Of a stretch of DNA of 64,000 nt, positions 11,362 to 20,722 are shown piece after piece. This DNA is from an uncultured Propionibacteriaceae bacterium. Lineage in GTDB: Bacteria > Actinomycetota > Actinomycetes > Propionibacteriales > Propionibacteriaceae. Position 1 is the first letter of the stretch. Every line of letters begins with the position of its first letter. Position numbers and translations under genes: made by a program. The stretch spans positions 124,001-188,000 of the forward strand of contig CAMDZW010000001.1 in the NCBI GenBank assembly GCA_945911015.1, in the 5' to 3' direction. The notes beneath the pieces were generated by a model, which had not been told where the DNA came from, searched no databases, and saw only the letters and a list, made by a program, of their open reading frames with translations.

Positions 11362-13257
11362 ATGGAGCGGACAGTGAGCGAGGAGACGCCGTACCGTCCG
11401 CGACGTGCATCCGCTGACCCGTCAGCCTCGTCGCCGCCCTCGGCCGAACCGGGGTCGGCGGATCGCATCGGTCATCTCTTCCGCGGCGATGACCCTGATG
11501 CCACGCTGATCATCTCGCCACGGCGAGCAGCCGGGCCGATCGACTGGTTCGACGACGATGATGACGATGAGCCGGACACCACGCCATCGCGGCCGCGCCG
11601 CGGGTCCCCCACCTCAGGGTCCGAGCCTGCGGCTGCTCCCCCGCCGACCGTCTCGGTCCCAGAACCTGCCCCGGCCCCCGCGTCCGTCCAGGCTGACTCA
11701 CCCTGGGCGCGACCACCGCGGTCGGGTTCCTCACCGGCAACCTCGTCCCCTTCATCGTCGGATGGCCCCCAGCGCGACGCCCCCGCGTCCCCGGCATCCC
11801 CCGACTCAGCCGCCTCCCCGGACAGCCCTGCCTCCCCGGACAGTCCTGCCTCATCCGCCGCACCGAAGGCGAAGGGCCCGCGAGGGACACGGGCATCGAA
11901 GAAGCGTCCGGGCCCGGCCCGGGCCGACATCCCCCCACGGCGCCCGGCGCGCGTAGTCGTTCTGGCGGTGGTGACTGTGCTCGCGGTGATCGCCGGTCTG
12001 GGCTATGTCGGGGTCAACTTCTTGGGCGCCGAGCTGCCCGTCGCACCTTTCGCTCCGTCGTCCTCGTCCGCGCCGCCGACCAGTGCCACCCCGAACCAGC
12101 CGGTGGTGAGCGTGGACCGACTGCTGACCACCGAACAGGTCAGCCATCTCGACGACGAAGCAGTGTGGGAGGTCGCTCGCACCCAGGAGGGCCGTGACGA
12201 GCAGGCTCCGGTTGCCGTCTGTCTGAACCGGCCGACGGCCGAGGACGCCACTCCGCAGACCTCGGCACTGCGGACCATGACCACCACCTCCGGTCCGGCG
12301 ATGTCGTTGCTCCACGAGTCGGCGTTGTACGGCTCCAACGAGGAGGCTGCGACGGTTCTGACCAACCTCGCCCGTCAACTGGGCGGCTGCACCACCGGCG
12401 GCGCCTACATCGCCCATGCGGAGAATGTCACCGGGCTTGGCAATCAGGCGCTGACCGCTCAGGTCCGAGTCACTCCGCCCGTGGCCGATGCCGAGGTCCA
12501 GTTCCACACCATCTTGATCGTGCGAACCGGCACGGTGATCAACGTGGTCGATGTGGTGGCCGAAGGCGACTTCGTCGACACGACCAGGGTTGCCGAGACG
12601 CTGATCCCGGTGGTCAACCAGCAGTGTGTCGGTGCCGGCGGATACTGCGCCCAGCGGGCGACGGTGACCCGGATGGTGCCTCCGATCGGTGGTGGCACCC
12701 CCGGTCTGCCCGTGCTGGCCGACATCCCGCCCCTGCCGGGCATGACCGGACGTTGGTCGGCCGGCGATGTGATCGAGAATCCGAGTCCACTGCCCGATTT
12801 CTCCGGTTGTGAGCGCTTCGCCTCGTCCTCCGCCGACATCGAGAGCACCTCGCACCGCACCTACCTGGTCCAAGACGATGACACGATCCCGGCCACGTAC
12901 GGCTGGGACCTGCTGGTGTTCTCGACGGCCGACAAGAAACAGGCCGACACCTTGGTCGACGATGTCAGCTCCTCGATCAGCGGCTGTGGTGACCGGCAGA
13001 GCACTGCCGAGGTGTCCGATGCTGAGACCTGGACCGGCACCGGCGCAGAGAAGATCAAGATCGAGGTCACCAGCTGGGTGGTCCGCCAGGGCACCGGCCC
13101 CCAGGCCCACATCGACTACCGGGTGGCCCTGATCAAGGCCGACAGCAAGGTCGCCTACCTCTTCCTGCCCCTGCTGGACGGCGATGTCGACTTCGCCGAC
13201 GCCGACTGGCAGGCCCTGACCATCCGGATCGGGCAGCGCAGCACCCAGGTCATCTGA
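11362..13257 (+). CDS. Single-pass membrane protein with disordered N-terminus and two PknH-sensor-like extracellular domains (putative)
   Basis: Start MERTVSEETPYRPRR (ATG 11362, GTG 11374 alternative); TM RPARVVVLAVVTVLAVIAGLGYVGVNFL; extracellular segments with paired Cys and 'LLTTEQVSHL'. The upstream part of the supplied 1109-aa ORF (9928-11361) is antisense to perM. Confidence 0.7.
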   Translation: MERTVSEETPYRPRRASADPSASSPPSAEPGSADRIGHLFRGDDPDATLIISPRRAAGPIDWFDDDDDDEPDTTPSRPRRGSPTSGSEPAAAPPPTVSVPEPAPAPASVQADSPWARPPRSGSSPATSSPSSSDGPQRDAPASPASPDSAASPDSPASPDSPASSAAPKAKGPRGTRASKKRPGPARADIPPRRPARVVVLAVVTVLAVIAGLGYVGVNFLGAELPVAPFAPSSSSAPPTSATPNQPVVSVDRLLTTEQVSHLDDEAVWEVARTQEGRDEQAPVAVCLNRPTAEDATPQTSALRTMTTTSGPAMSLLHESALYGSNEEAATVLTNLARQLGGCTTGGAYIAHAENVTGLGNQALTAQVRVTPPVADAEVQFHTILIVRTGTVINVVDVVAEGDFVDTTRVAETLIPVVNQQCVGAGGYCAQRATVTRMVPPIGGGTPGLPVLADIPPLPGMTGRWSAGDVIENPSPLPDFSGCERFASSSADIESTSHRTYLVQDDDTIPATYGWDLLVFSTADKKQADTLVDDVSSSISGCGDRQSTAEVSDAETWTGTGAEKIKIEVTSWVVRQGTGPQAHIDYRVALIKADSKVAYLFLPLLDGDVDFADADWQALTIRIGQRSTQVI

Positions 13258-13443
13258 CCCTCCCAGCGCCCCGGCCGACCTTGCCGCTGGCCACCCTGCT
13301 GCTGTCTGTCACAGTTTCCGACCCAACGGACGCCGTGGAGCGTTTCAATCCCGCCTTTTGGGTCGGAATGCGCGCGAATGGCGCGTTTGGCGCGACCAGG
13401 CGGGAATGCACGCGAATGGCGCAACTGGGCCGCGCAGGGACGA

Positions 13444-13478
13444 CAGCAGCCCCCGACCTGTCCGGTCGGGGGCTGCTG
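13444..13478. terminator. Perfect 15-bp stem hairpin between convergent genes (bidirectional terminator candidate)
   Basis: CAGCAGCCCCCGACC-tgtcc-GGTCGGGGGCTGCTG; no U-tract, as is common in actinobacteria. Confidence 0.8.
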
Positions 13479-13486
13479 GACGAAGC

Positions 13487-14389
13487 TCAGGCCTGAAGGC
13501 CCTGCATGATCTCGCGCATCAGCTGGGCTGTCTCGGACGGGGTCTTGCCCACCTTGACGCCAGCGGCTTCGAGCGCTTCCTTCTTGGCAGCTGCCGTGCC
13601 CGAGGAACCGGAGACAATGGCGCCGGCGTGGCCCATGGTCTTGCCCTCGGGGGCGGTGAAGCCTGCCACGTAGCCCACGACGGGCTTGGTGACATTCTCG
13701 GCGATGTAGGCGGCGGCCCGCTCCTCGGCATCGCCACCGATCTCGCCGATCATCACGATCGCATCGGTGTCGGGGTCGTTCTGGAAGGCCTCGAGGCAGT
13801 CGATGTGCGTGGTCCCGATGATCGGGTCACCGCCGATGCCGACAGCGGTGGAAAAGCCGAAGTCACGCAGCTCGTACATCATCTGGTAGGTCAAGGTGCC
13901 CGACTTGGAGACCAGGCCGACCCGGCCAGCGGTGGTGATGTCGGCCGGGATGATGCCGGCGTTGGACTGTCCGGGGCTGATCAGGCCGGGGCAGTTCGGG
14001 CCGATCAGACGGGTCTTCGACCCGACCGACAGCGCGTAGAATTCGGCGGAGTCCTTGACCGGGACACCCTCGGTGATGACCACGGCGAGCGGGATCTCGG
14101 CCTCGATCGCTTCGACCGCAGCTGCCTTGGTGAAGGCGGCCGGGACGAAGATCACCGACACATCTGCCCCGGTGGCAGCGATCGCCTCAGCGACGGTCCC
14201 GTAGACCGGGATCGACACCGACGAGCCGTCGGCAGCGGTGAAGTCGACGCTGGTGCCGGCCTTGCGGGGGTTGACACCGCCGACAACGTGGGTGCCGGAG
14301 GTGAGCATCCGCTGGGTGTGCTTCATCCCCTCGGAGCCGGTCATGCCCTGGACGATGACCTTGGAATCGGAGTTCAGGAAAATTGCCAT
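13487..14389 (-). CDS. sucD: Succinyl-CoA ligase alpha subunit
   Basis: [45 protein letters not shown]...[11 protein letters not shown]...GHAGAIVSG. Confidence 0.98.
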   Translation of the reverse strand: MAIFLNSDSKVIVQGMTGSEGMKHTQRMLTSGTHVVGGVNPRKAGTSVDFTAADGSSVSIPVYGTVAEAIAATGADVSVIFVPAAFTKAAAVEAIEAEIPLAVVITEGVPVKDSAEFYALSVGSKTRLIGPNCPGLISPGQSNAGIIPADITTAGRVGLVSKSGTLTYQMMYELRDFGFSTAVGIGGDPIIGTTHIDCLEAFQNDPDTDAIVMIGEIGGDAEERAAAYIAENVTKPVVGYVAGFTAPEGKTMGHAGAIVSGSSGTAAAKKEALEAAGVKVGKTPSETAQLMREIMQGLQA

Positions 14390-14418
14390 GTCTGTCTCGT
14401 GTTCTCTCAGTCGCCGGT

Positions 14419-15600
14419 TCAGTTGCTCGCGGCCAGTTCGGCCACTCGGCGCGCGGCGCCGTCCATGGTGTCGACCTGCTCGAGCAGAGGCAGGTTGGCC
14501 TCGGTGAGGATGCGGCGCCCCTCCTCGGCATTGTTGCCGTCGAGGCGTACGACCAGAGGCTGGGTGACAGCCTTGCCCTGTTCGCTGAGCAGGGCGAAGG
14601 CCTGCACGATGCCGTTGGCGACCGCGTCACAGGCGGTGATCCCGCCGAACACGTTGACGAAGACACTCTTGACCTGAGCGTCCCCGAGGATGACGTCGAG
14701 TCCGTTGGCCATCACCTCGGCGCTGGCGCCGCCACCGATGTCGAGGAAGTTGGCGGGCTTGGGGGCCCCGGGGAATTCCTCACCGGCGTAGGCGACGACG
14801 TCGAGGGTGCTCATCACCAGGCCCGCTCCGTTGCCGATGATCCCGACCGACCCGTCGAGCTTGACGTAGTTGAGACCCTTCTCGGTGGCGCGAGCCTCCA
14901 GCGGGTCTGCTGCAGTGTGGTCGATGAGTGCCTCGTGAGCCTCGTGGCGGAAGGAGGCGTTCTCGTCGAGGCTGACCTTGCCGTCGAGGGCGACGATGTC
15001 GCCGGCACCGGTCTTGACCAGGGGGTTGACCTCGACCAGGGTGGCGTCCTCGTCGCGGTAGACCTCCCACAGCTTGATGATCACTGCGGCGATCTTGGCG
15101 CGGTCGGCCTCGGCGAAGCCAGCGGCAGCGACGATCTCGTCAGCCTTGGCCTGGTCGATCCCGGTGTTCGGATCGACCGGGATCTTGGCAAGCGCCTCGG
15201 GGCGCTCCTCGGCGAGGGTTTCGATGTCCATGCCACCTTCGACCGAGCACATCGCCAGGTAGCGACGCTCGGCCCGGTCCAGCAGGACGGAGAAGTAGTA
15301 CTCCTCGGCGATGTCGGCGCCCTCGGCGATCATCACCTTCTTGACCACATGGCCCTTGATGTCCAGGCCCAGGATCTCCTCGGCCTTGGCCTTGGCATCC
15401 TCGGCCCCCTTGGCGACCTTGACGCCGCCGGCCTTGCCTCGACCACCGGTCTTGACCTGGGCCTTGACGACCACGACGGGGGTGCCGAGCTCGGTGGCTG
15501 CGGCGGCTGCCTCGTCAGGGGTCGTGGCGGTCAGTCCCCGCAGGACGGGCACGCCATGCGACTCGAACAGGTCGCGCGCCTGGTACTCGTAGAGATCCAC
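14419..15600 (-). CDS. sucC: Succinyl-CoA ligase beta subunit
   Basis: [63 protein letters not shown]...[16 protein letters not shown]. Confidence 0.98.
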   Translation of the reverse strand: MDLYEYQARDLFESHGVPVLRGLTATTPDEAAAAATELGTPVVVVKAQVKTGGRGKAGGVKVAKGAEDAKAKAEEILGLDIKGHVVKKVMIAEGADIAEEYYFSVLLDRAERRYLAMCSVEGGMDIETLAEERPEALAKIPVDPNTGIDQAKADEIVAAAGFAEADRAKIAAVIIKLWEVYRDEDATLVEVNPLVKTGAGDIVALDGKVSLDENASFRHEAHEALIDHTAADPLEARATEKGLNYVKLDGSVGIIGNGAGLVMSTLDVVAYAGEEFPGAPKPANFLDIGGGASAEVMANGLDVILGDAQVKSVFVNVFGGITACDAVANGIVQAFALLSEQGKAVTQPLVVRLDGNNAEEGRRILTEANLPLLEQVDTMDGAARRVAELAASN

Positions 15601-15804
15601 GAACTACTCCTTGTGATGATTTCGCTGTCTTCAGCTGTCCGTCCGCGGTGGGGCGGCCCGCCACCTGAGCCTAAACCGAAACCCGATCAGACATCGCCCC
15701 GGGTCCGCATGAGACACTTTTTCGCAGGCCTAGGCAGTGACCAAATCGTTATGTATCGTCGTCCTGGGTGTTCAGTCAGATGCGGATGAAGGAGCAGTCC
15801 GGAC

Positions 15805-16968
15805 GTGGGGAATCGGCAACCAGCCAAGCGTGCAGCAGGGATGACCAGTGGTCTGTCCCGCCCGCGCCGCCCACGCCGCGCCGCACCCGTCACACCAGCC
15901 ACACCCGCCCCTTCGCGGGGCGCGGCGGCCACGGCGCGACGGCGTGCCGAGACCGCCCCCTTTGCCCTCGATGAGCGGCGCAGTTGGCTCTCGACAGGCC
16001 TGACCGCTGCCGCAATCGGCGCCCTGGGCCTGGTGCTGGCCGGTTCCCTCGCGATCGCCGGACCTGAGGCCAGTGCCCAGGACCGGGCCGCTGACCGACC
16101 CGACACCAGCCGTGCCGAGCCGGCCGGGTTCTCCCCCAACGACGATGACTCCCGGGGCCACACCGAGGACCGGCAGGACCACGACGGCGACGGCACCCTG
16201 GACGGATTTGATCGGCGCCGCCAGACCTCGGGACGTGACGCCGTACGGGAACAACTCGATCAGGCGCGGACCAACAAGAAGTCGCAGCAACGCGACTCCG
16301 ACCTGGAGGAGCAGCGCCGCAAGGCGTCGGAGCGACAGCAGGACGAGGCCGCCAAGGACCGCGGCGACGATCTCGACCAGGCACGTCGCAAGGCCAAGGA
16401 GGAAGCCGAGCGCAAGCGGATCGAGGAGCAGCGCAAGCTCGAGGCGGCTCGACGCGCGGCCGAGCAGGAGCGGTTGCGTCGCGAGCGCGAGCTCGCTGGC
16501 AACGGCAAGCTCAACGCTCCTCCCCCGGTCGACGACTCTGATCTTGACCCTGGCTCGATGACCACCCCGCTCAGTCCGGGCAGCTACGTCCTGGGTGCTG
16601 GTTTCGGCCAGTACGGGGTCTGGGCCCGGTATCACACCGGTCAGGACTTCCCGGCTCCGATCGGTACCCCGATCCGGGCAGCCAAGGACGGTGTCGTGGT
16701 GTCCAGTCCGGGCGGTTGGGCCGGCATCTCGGTCGGTCTGCAACATGCCGGGGGCGAAGGCACCCTCTATGCCCACATGTCACGACGGACGGTCAGTGTC
16801 GGCCAGACCGTACGGGCCGGGCAGGTCATCGGCTATGTCGGGATCACCGGCAACACCAGCGGCCCGCACCTGCACTTCGAGTACTACCCGCCCGGGACGA
16901 AGATCGGCGACGTCTATCGGGCGCAGAATCCGTTGGCCTGGTTGCGCAGCCACGGTGTGCACGTCTGA
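15805..16968 (+). CDS. M23 family metallopeptidase with charged coiled-coil region
   Basis: GTG start; RYHTGQDFPAPIGTPIRAAKDGVV...LYAHMSRRTVSVGQTVRAGQVIGYVGITGNTSGPHLHFEYYPPG (M23 HxxxD/HxH motifs). Confidence 0.92.
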   Translation: MGNRQPAKRAAGMTSGLSRPRRPRRAAPVTPATPAPSRGAAATARRRAETAPFALDERRSWLSTGLTAAAIGALGLVLAGSLAIAGPEASAQDRAADRPDTSRAEPAGFSPNDDDSRGHTEDRQDHDGDGTLDGFDRRRQTSGRDAVREQLDQARTNKKSQQRDSDLEEQRRKASERQQDEAAKDRGDDLDQARRKAKEEAERKRIEEQRKLEAARRAAEQERLRRERELAGNGKLNAPPPVDDSDLDPGSMTTPLSPGSYVLGAGFGQYGVWARYHTGQDFPAPIGTPIRAAKDGVVVSSPGGWAGISVGLQHAGGEGTLYAHMSRRTVSVGQTVRAGQVIGYVGITGNTSGPHLHFEYYPPGTKIGDVYRAQNPLAWLRSHGVHV

Positions 16969-17198
16969 CCCCGATGGCGATGTGTCACGCCTGCTGAGGC
17001 ACCATCCCGGTGAGGTGTATCACAGGCCGGGCGTCGGAGTTTGACTTCCGTTACCCATCCGTTATCGTCGTTCTCGGCTCGGTCGGGGGACCGGGTCAAC
17101 ACAACGCGAGCGAAGGTCTCTTCCCACCTCGGCCTGTCTCGCCAGGAACCTCGGGAGAGGTCCCGCGACGTACTGGCTAGCTGTGAGGAGACGGCTGC

Positions 17199-18122
17199 GT
17201 GGAAACACGGGAGAATGTACTGCTGGGCTGCGCCCGGATGGTACGGGAGAAGCTCCGTCCGCGTCGTGACGAGACCCCAGATGTCCCTCCCGAAGACGAT
17301 CTCTCCACCGCTCCGCGTCGAGCAATCTCCGCCGACACCGAATCAGAATCCCGCGCCTGGTTGAAGAACCTTGCCGCTGCGGGCGTGATCGGTGTCCTCG
17401 GTCTGGCCATGGCGGGCGCCGTCGCCACTTCCGGAGCCGCGAACCCGACGCCCGAGACCGTGCCGACTGCCCTGGTCTCGATCTCGGACGAGGTGTCCGA
17501 GCCCGATGCATTTTCCGGCCGGGAGGACCGCGGTGCTCGCAACGCTCCGCGTGGTCTCCTCGAGGACCGAGCAGCCGAACAGCAGCGTCGTCAGGCCGAG
17601 ACCAAGAAGTCCGGCATCGCCGCCGCCCAACAGGACCGAGCCAAGGCGCTGGACCAGTCGCAGAAGCAGACCGAGGAGAACGAGAAGCGTCTCGAATCGG
17701 ACACCCCGAGCGTCTGGCCGCTGACCAGCTACACGATCCGGGGCGCCTGGCATGAGTACGGCCCGTGGGCTCGCTGGCACACCGGCGTCGACCTGTCGAC
17801 CAGCCTGGGTTCACCGATCGTCGCTCCTGCCGGTGGTGTCATCGAGCATGCCGGTCCCGGAGGAGGCGCTGGTTCCTGGGCGGGCTGCTACGTGGTGATC
17901 CGGCACAACGACGGCAAGGCCAGCCTCTACGCCCACATGAACTGTGCGATGAACGTCACGGTCGGCCAGGCGGTCAGCCCCGGTACTCAGCTCGGCCATG
18001 TCGGCCTCACCGGCCGCACCTTCGGCCCACATCTCCACCTCGAGCTCTATCCCCCGGGTGTTGCCCCGGGCGACATCTACAGCACCATCAATCCGCTGCC
18101 ATGGCTGCAGCAGGCCGGCTGA
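17199..18122 (+). CDS. M23 family metallopeptidase (second, paralogous)
   Basis: WARWHTGVDLSTSLGSPIVAPAGGVI...LYAHMNCAMNVTVGQAVSPGTQLGHVGLTGRTFGPHLHLELYPPG. Confidence 0.92.
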   Translation: METRENVLLGCARMVREKLRPRRDETPDVPPEDDLSTAPRRAISADTESESRAWLKNLAAAGVIGVLGLAMAGAVATSGAANPTPETVPTALVSISDEVSEPDAFSGREDRGARNAPRGLLEDRAAEQQRRQAETKKSGIAAAQQDRAKALDQSQKQTEENEKRLESDTPSVWPLTSYTIRGAWHEYGPWARWHTGVDLSTSLGSPIVAPAGGVIEHAGPGGGAGSWAGCYVVIRHNDGKASLYAHMNCAMNVTVGQAVSPGTQLGHVGLTGRTFGPHLHLELYPPGVAPGDIYSTINPLPWLQQAG

Positions 18123-18132
18123 CCTCGCCCGG

Positions 18133-20709
18133 CTAGAGCTTCTCGAGCGGCGCGAGCTGCAGGTTGAGGTTCTTGACCCCGGCTGACCCGAAATCGATCT
18201 CGGCAATCGCAGCACCCTGCAGCTGGAACGTCCGCAGCACCTTGCCGAGCCCGAAGTGTGAATGGCTGACCCGGTCCCCGGTCTCCAGTGCGAGCGGTTC
18301 CTTGCGTCCTCCGCCGCCTCGACGGCCGGTCCCCCACCCTGATCCTGACCCGCCGCTCCAGCCGGAGCCGGAGCCATCGGGGCGACGCTGGCCGGTGGCC
18401 GAAGTCGTACGCCAACTGGTCAGCTCGGCGCCGGTGCGGCGCCAGTCGATGAGGTGGGACGGGATCTCGTCCAGGAATCGGCTCGGCGGATTGTGCTGCG
18501 GCGCCCCCCACGCGACCCGTACGGTGGCCCGGGACAGATGCAGTCGTTTGCGGGCGCGGGTGATGCCGACGTAGGCAAGTCGACGTTCCTCAGCAAGCTC
18601 ATCGGTCTTGCCGAAGGTCCGTTGGTGCGGGAAGACCGCATCCTCCATGCCGGTCAGGAAGACAGTGTCGAACTCGAGACCCTTGGCGGTGTGCAGGGTC
18701 ATCAAGGTGACCACACCAGAGTCGTCCTGATCGGCGTCAGGGATCTGGTCCGAGTCCGCAACGAGCGCCACCCGCTCCAGGAAGGCAGCCACGGACCCGT
18801 CCGGTTCCAGGGCGGCCTCGGCCAGCTCCTCGGCCAACTCCTCGGCCTCGTCTTCTGCTGTGGATTCGGGCTGGTCGAGGTCAGCGCGGTCGATCACCGC
18901 TGGACCGGGATCGTCGCGGGTCTGGTCAGCCAGTTCGGCCAGCTCGGCATCGCTGACGACTCCCACCTGGGCGACGAAGTCCTGGGCGACCGCGACCAGC
19001 TCCTGGAGATTCTCCAGGCGGGTCTGGTCCTGAGGGTCGGTGGAGGCCTGCAGCTCGGTCAGATAGCCGGAGTCGAGCAGGATGCTGTTCAGCACTTCGT
19101 CCGCGGTCGCGCCTTGGTCGACCAGGGCGATGTGCTTGTCGATCAGCTCGATGAAGCCACGGATCTGTTTGGCCGAGCGCGGGTTCATGCCCGGTGCCGC
19201 ATCGGCGCGACGCAGTGCCTCGGTGAAGCTGATCCGATCGCGGCTGGCCAGCGCTTCGACACAGGCTTCGGCGCGGGCGCCGATCCCCCGCTTGGGCGTG
19301 TTCAGGATGCGGCGGATCGCCACGGTGTCATCGGGGTTGACGATGGTGCGCAGGTAGGCGATGGCATCGCGGACCTCCTTGCGCTCGTAGAACCGGACAC
19401 CGCCGACCACCTTGTAGGGCAGCCCAACCCGGATCAGGACCTCTTCGAAGGCACGCGACTGGGCATTGGTCCGGTAGAAGACGGCCATCGAGGAGTAGGC
19501 CTCGCCCTCGTCGTGGAGGGTGTCGATCTGGTCGGCGACGAACTGGGCCTCGTCGTGTTCGGTGTCGGCGACGTAACCGATCAGCTGGTCCCCATCACCG
19601 GATTCGGACCAGAGCCGCTTCGACGGCCGCCCGTCATTGTTGGCGATCAACGCATTGGCGGCATTGAGGACGTTCTGGGTGGAGCGATAGTTCTGTTCCA
19701 GCACGATCGTGCGGGCGCCGGGGAAGTCGGACTCGAAGTCGAGGATGTTGCGGATGGTCGCGCCACGGAAGGCATAGATGGACTGGTCGGAGTCGCCGAC
19801 CACCATCAATGCACTCGGCCCGGCCGGGACCGCGTCGAACTGTGGTCCGGGCTGGATCTGGTCGCTGCACAGCTGCCGGATCAGTTCGTACTGTGCGTGG
19901 TTGGTGTCCTGGTACTCATCGACCAGCACATGCCGGAACCGGCGTCGGTAGAACTCACGCACGTCGTCGAAGGCCTGCAGCAGGTTGACCGTGGTCATGA
20001 TCAGATCGTCGAAGTCGAGTGCGCCGGCGGCCACCAGTCGCCGCTGGTACTCCTTGTACGCCTCGGCGAAGGGTTCCTCCTCGGGCGAGGTGACATGTTC
20101 GTGGGCGGACTCGTGATCGACCAGGTCGTTCTTCAGGTTCGACACCCACGTCATCACCTTCCGGACCGGCACCTTCTTCGGGTCGAGTGAGAGGTCGTTG
20201 AGCACCAGCTGCATCAGCCGTTTTGCATCAGCATCGTCGTAGATGGAAAAGGTCCGCTTCATCCCGAACCGGCCGATCTCGGCCCGCAGGATCCGCACAC
20301 AGGCCGAGTGGAAGGTGGCCACCCACATCAACTTGGCTCGGTTGCCGACCAGTTCGATGACGCGCTCGCGCATCTCGGCGGCAGCCTTGTTGGTGAAGGT
20401 GATCGCCAGGATCGAACCCGGATGGGCGCCACGCTCAGCGACCAGGTGCGCAATCCGTCGGGTCAGCACCCGGGTCTTGCCGGAACCAGCGCCGGCCACC
20501 ACCAACAGCGCCTCACCGTCGTGCAGCACTGCCTCACGTTGTTGCTGGTTCAGCCCCGCCACCAGGTCGGTACGGGGTTTGCTCCCCTTGATGCGTGGCT
20601 GGTCGGCCCGTGGCTGGGGACCTCCCGCCGAACCGGTGGCCGACGCCGTACGAGCAGGTGGGGTGAACTGGCCGGCGAAGAGGTCGTCGGAGAAGTCGTC
20701 TGTGTGCAT
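18133..20709 (-). CDS. pcrA: ATP-dependent DNA helicase PcrA/UvrD1
   Basis: LNQQQREAVLHDGEALLVVAGAGSGKTRVLTRRIAHLV...VLVDEYQDTNHAQYEL...VVGDSDQSIYAFRGA...LMTLHTAKGLEFDTVFLTGMED. Confidence 0.97.
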   Translation of the reverse strand: MHTDDFSDDLFAGQFTPPARTASATGSAGGPQPRADQPRIKGSKPRTDLVAGLNQQQREAVLHDGEALLVVAGAGSGKTRVLTRRIAHLVAERGAHPGSILAITFTNKAAAEMRERVIELVGNRAKLMWVATFHSACVRILRAEIGRFGMKRTFSIYDDADAKRLMQLVLNDLSLDPKKVPVRKVMTWVSNLKNDLVDHESAHEHVTSPEEEPFAEAYKEYQRRLVAAGALDFDDLIMTTVNLLQAFDDVREFYRRRFRHVLVDEYQDTNHAQYELIRQLCSDQIQPGPQFDAVPAGPSALMVVGDSDQSIYAFRGATIRNILDFESDFPGARTIVLEQNYRSTQNVLNAANALIANNDGRPSKRLWSESGDGDQLIGYVADTEHDEAQFVADQIDTLHDEGEAYSSMAVFYRTNAQSRAFEEVLIRVGLPYKVVGGVRFYERKEVRDAIAYLRTIVNPDDTVAIRRILNTPKRGIGARAEACVEALASRDRISFTEALRRADAAPGMNPRSAKQIRGFIELIDKHIALVDQGATADEVLNSILLDSGYLTELQASTDPQDQTRLENLQELVAVAQDFVAQVGVVSDAELAELADQTRDDPGPAVIDRADLDQPESTAEDEAEELAEELAEAALEPDGSVAAFLERVALVADSDQIPDADQDDSGVVTLMTLHTAKGLEFDTVFLTGMEDAVFPHQRTFGKTDELAEERRLAYVGITRARKRLHLSRATVRVAWGAPQHNPPSRFLDEIPSHLIDWRRTGAELTSWRTTSATGQRRPDGSGSGWSGGSGSGWGTGRRGGGGRKEPLALETGDRVSHSHFGLGKVLRTFQLQGAAIAEIDFGSAGVKNLNLQLAPLEKL

Positions 20710-20722
20710 GTCAGTCCCGACC

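Noticed and set aside
15601-15800. Structured RNA in the sucC / first M23 divergent region
   Set aside because: No known motif or convincing long stem was found by eye. Promoter-like words are only partial.
17080-17198. c-di-AMP (ydaO/yuaA) riboswitch upstream of the second M23 gene
   Set aside because: Such riboswitches precede cell-wall hydrolases in actinobacteria, and a GGGGGACC segment is present. The required GGGGUGAAUC and CAGCUAACC-type conserved blocks are not recognisable, so I kept it only as a structured leader.
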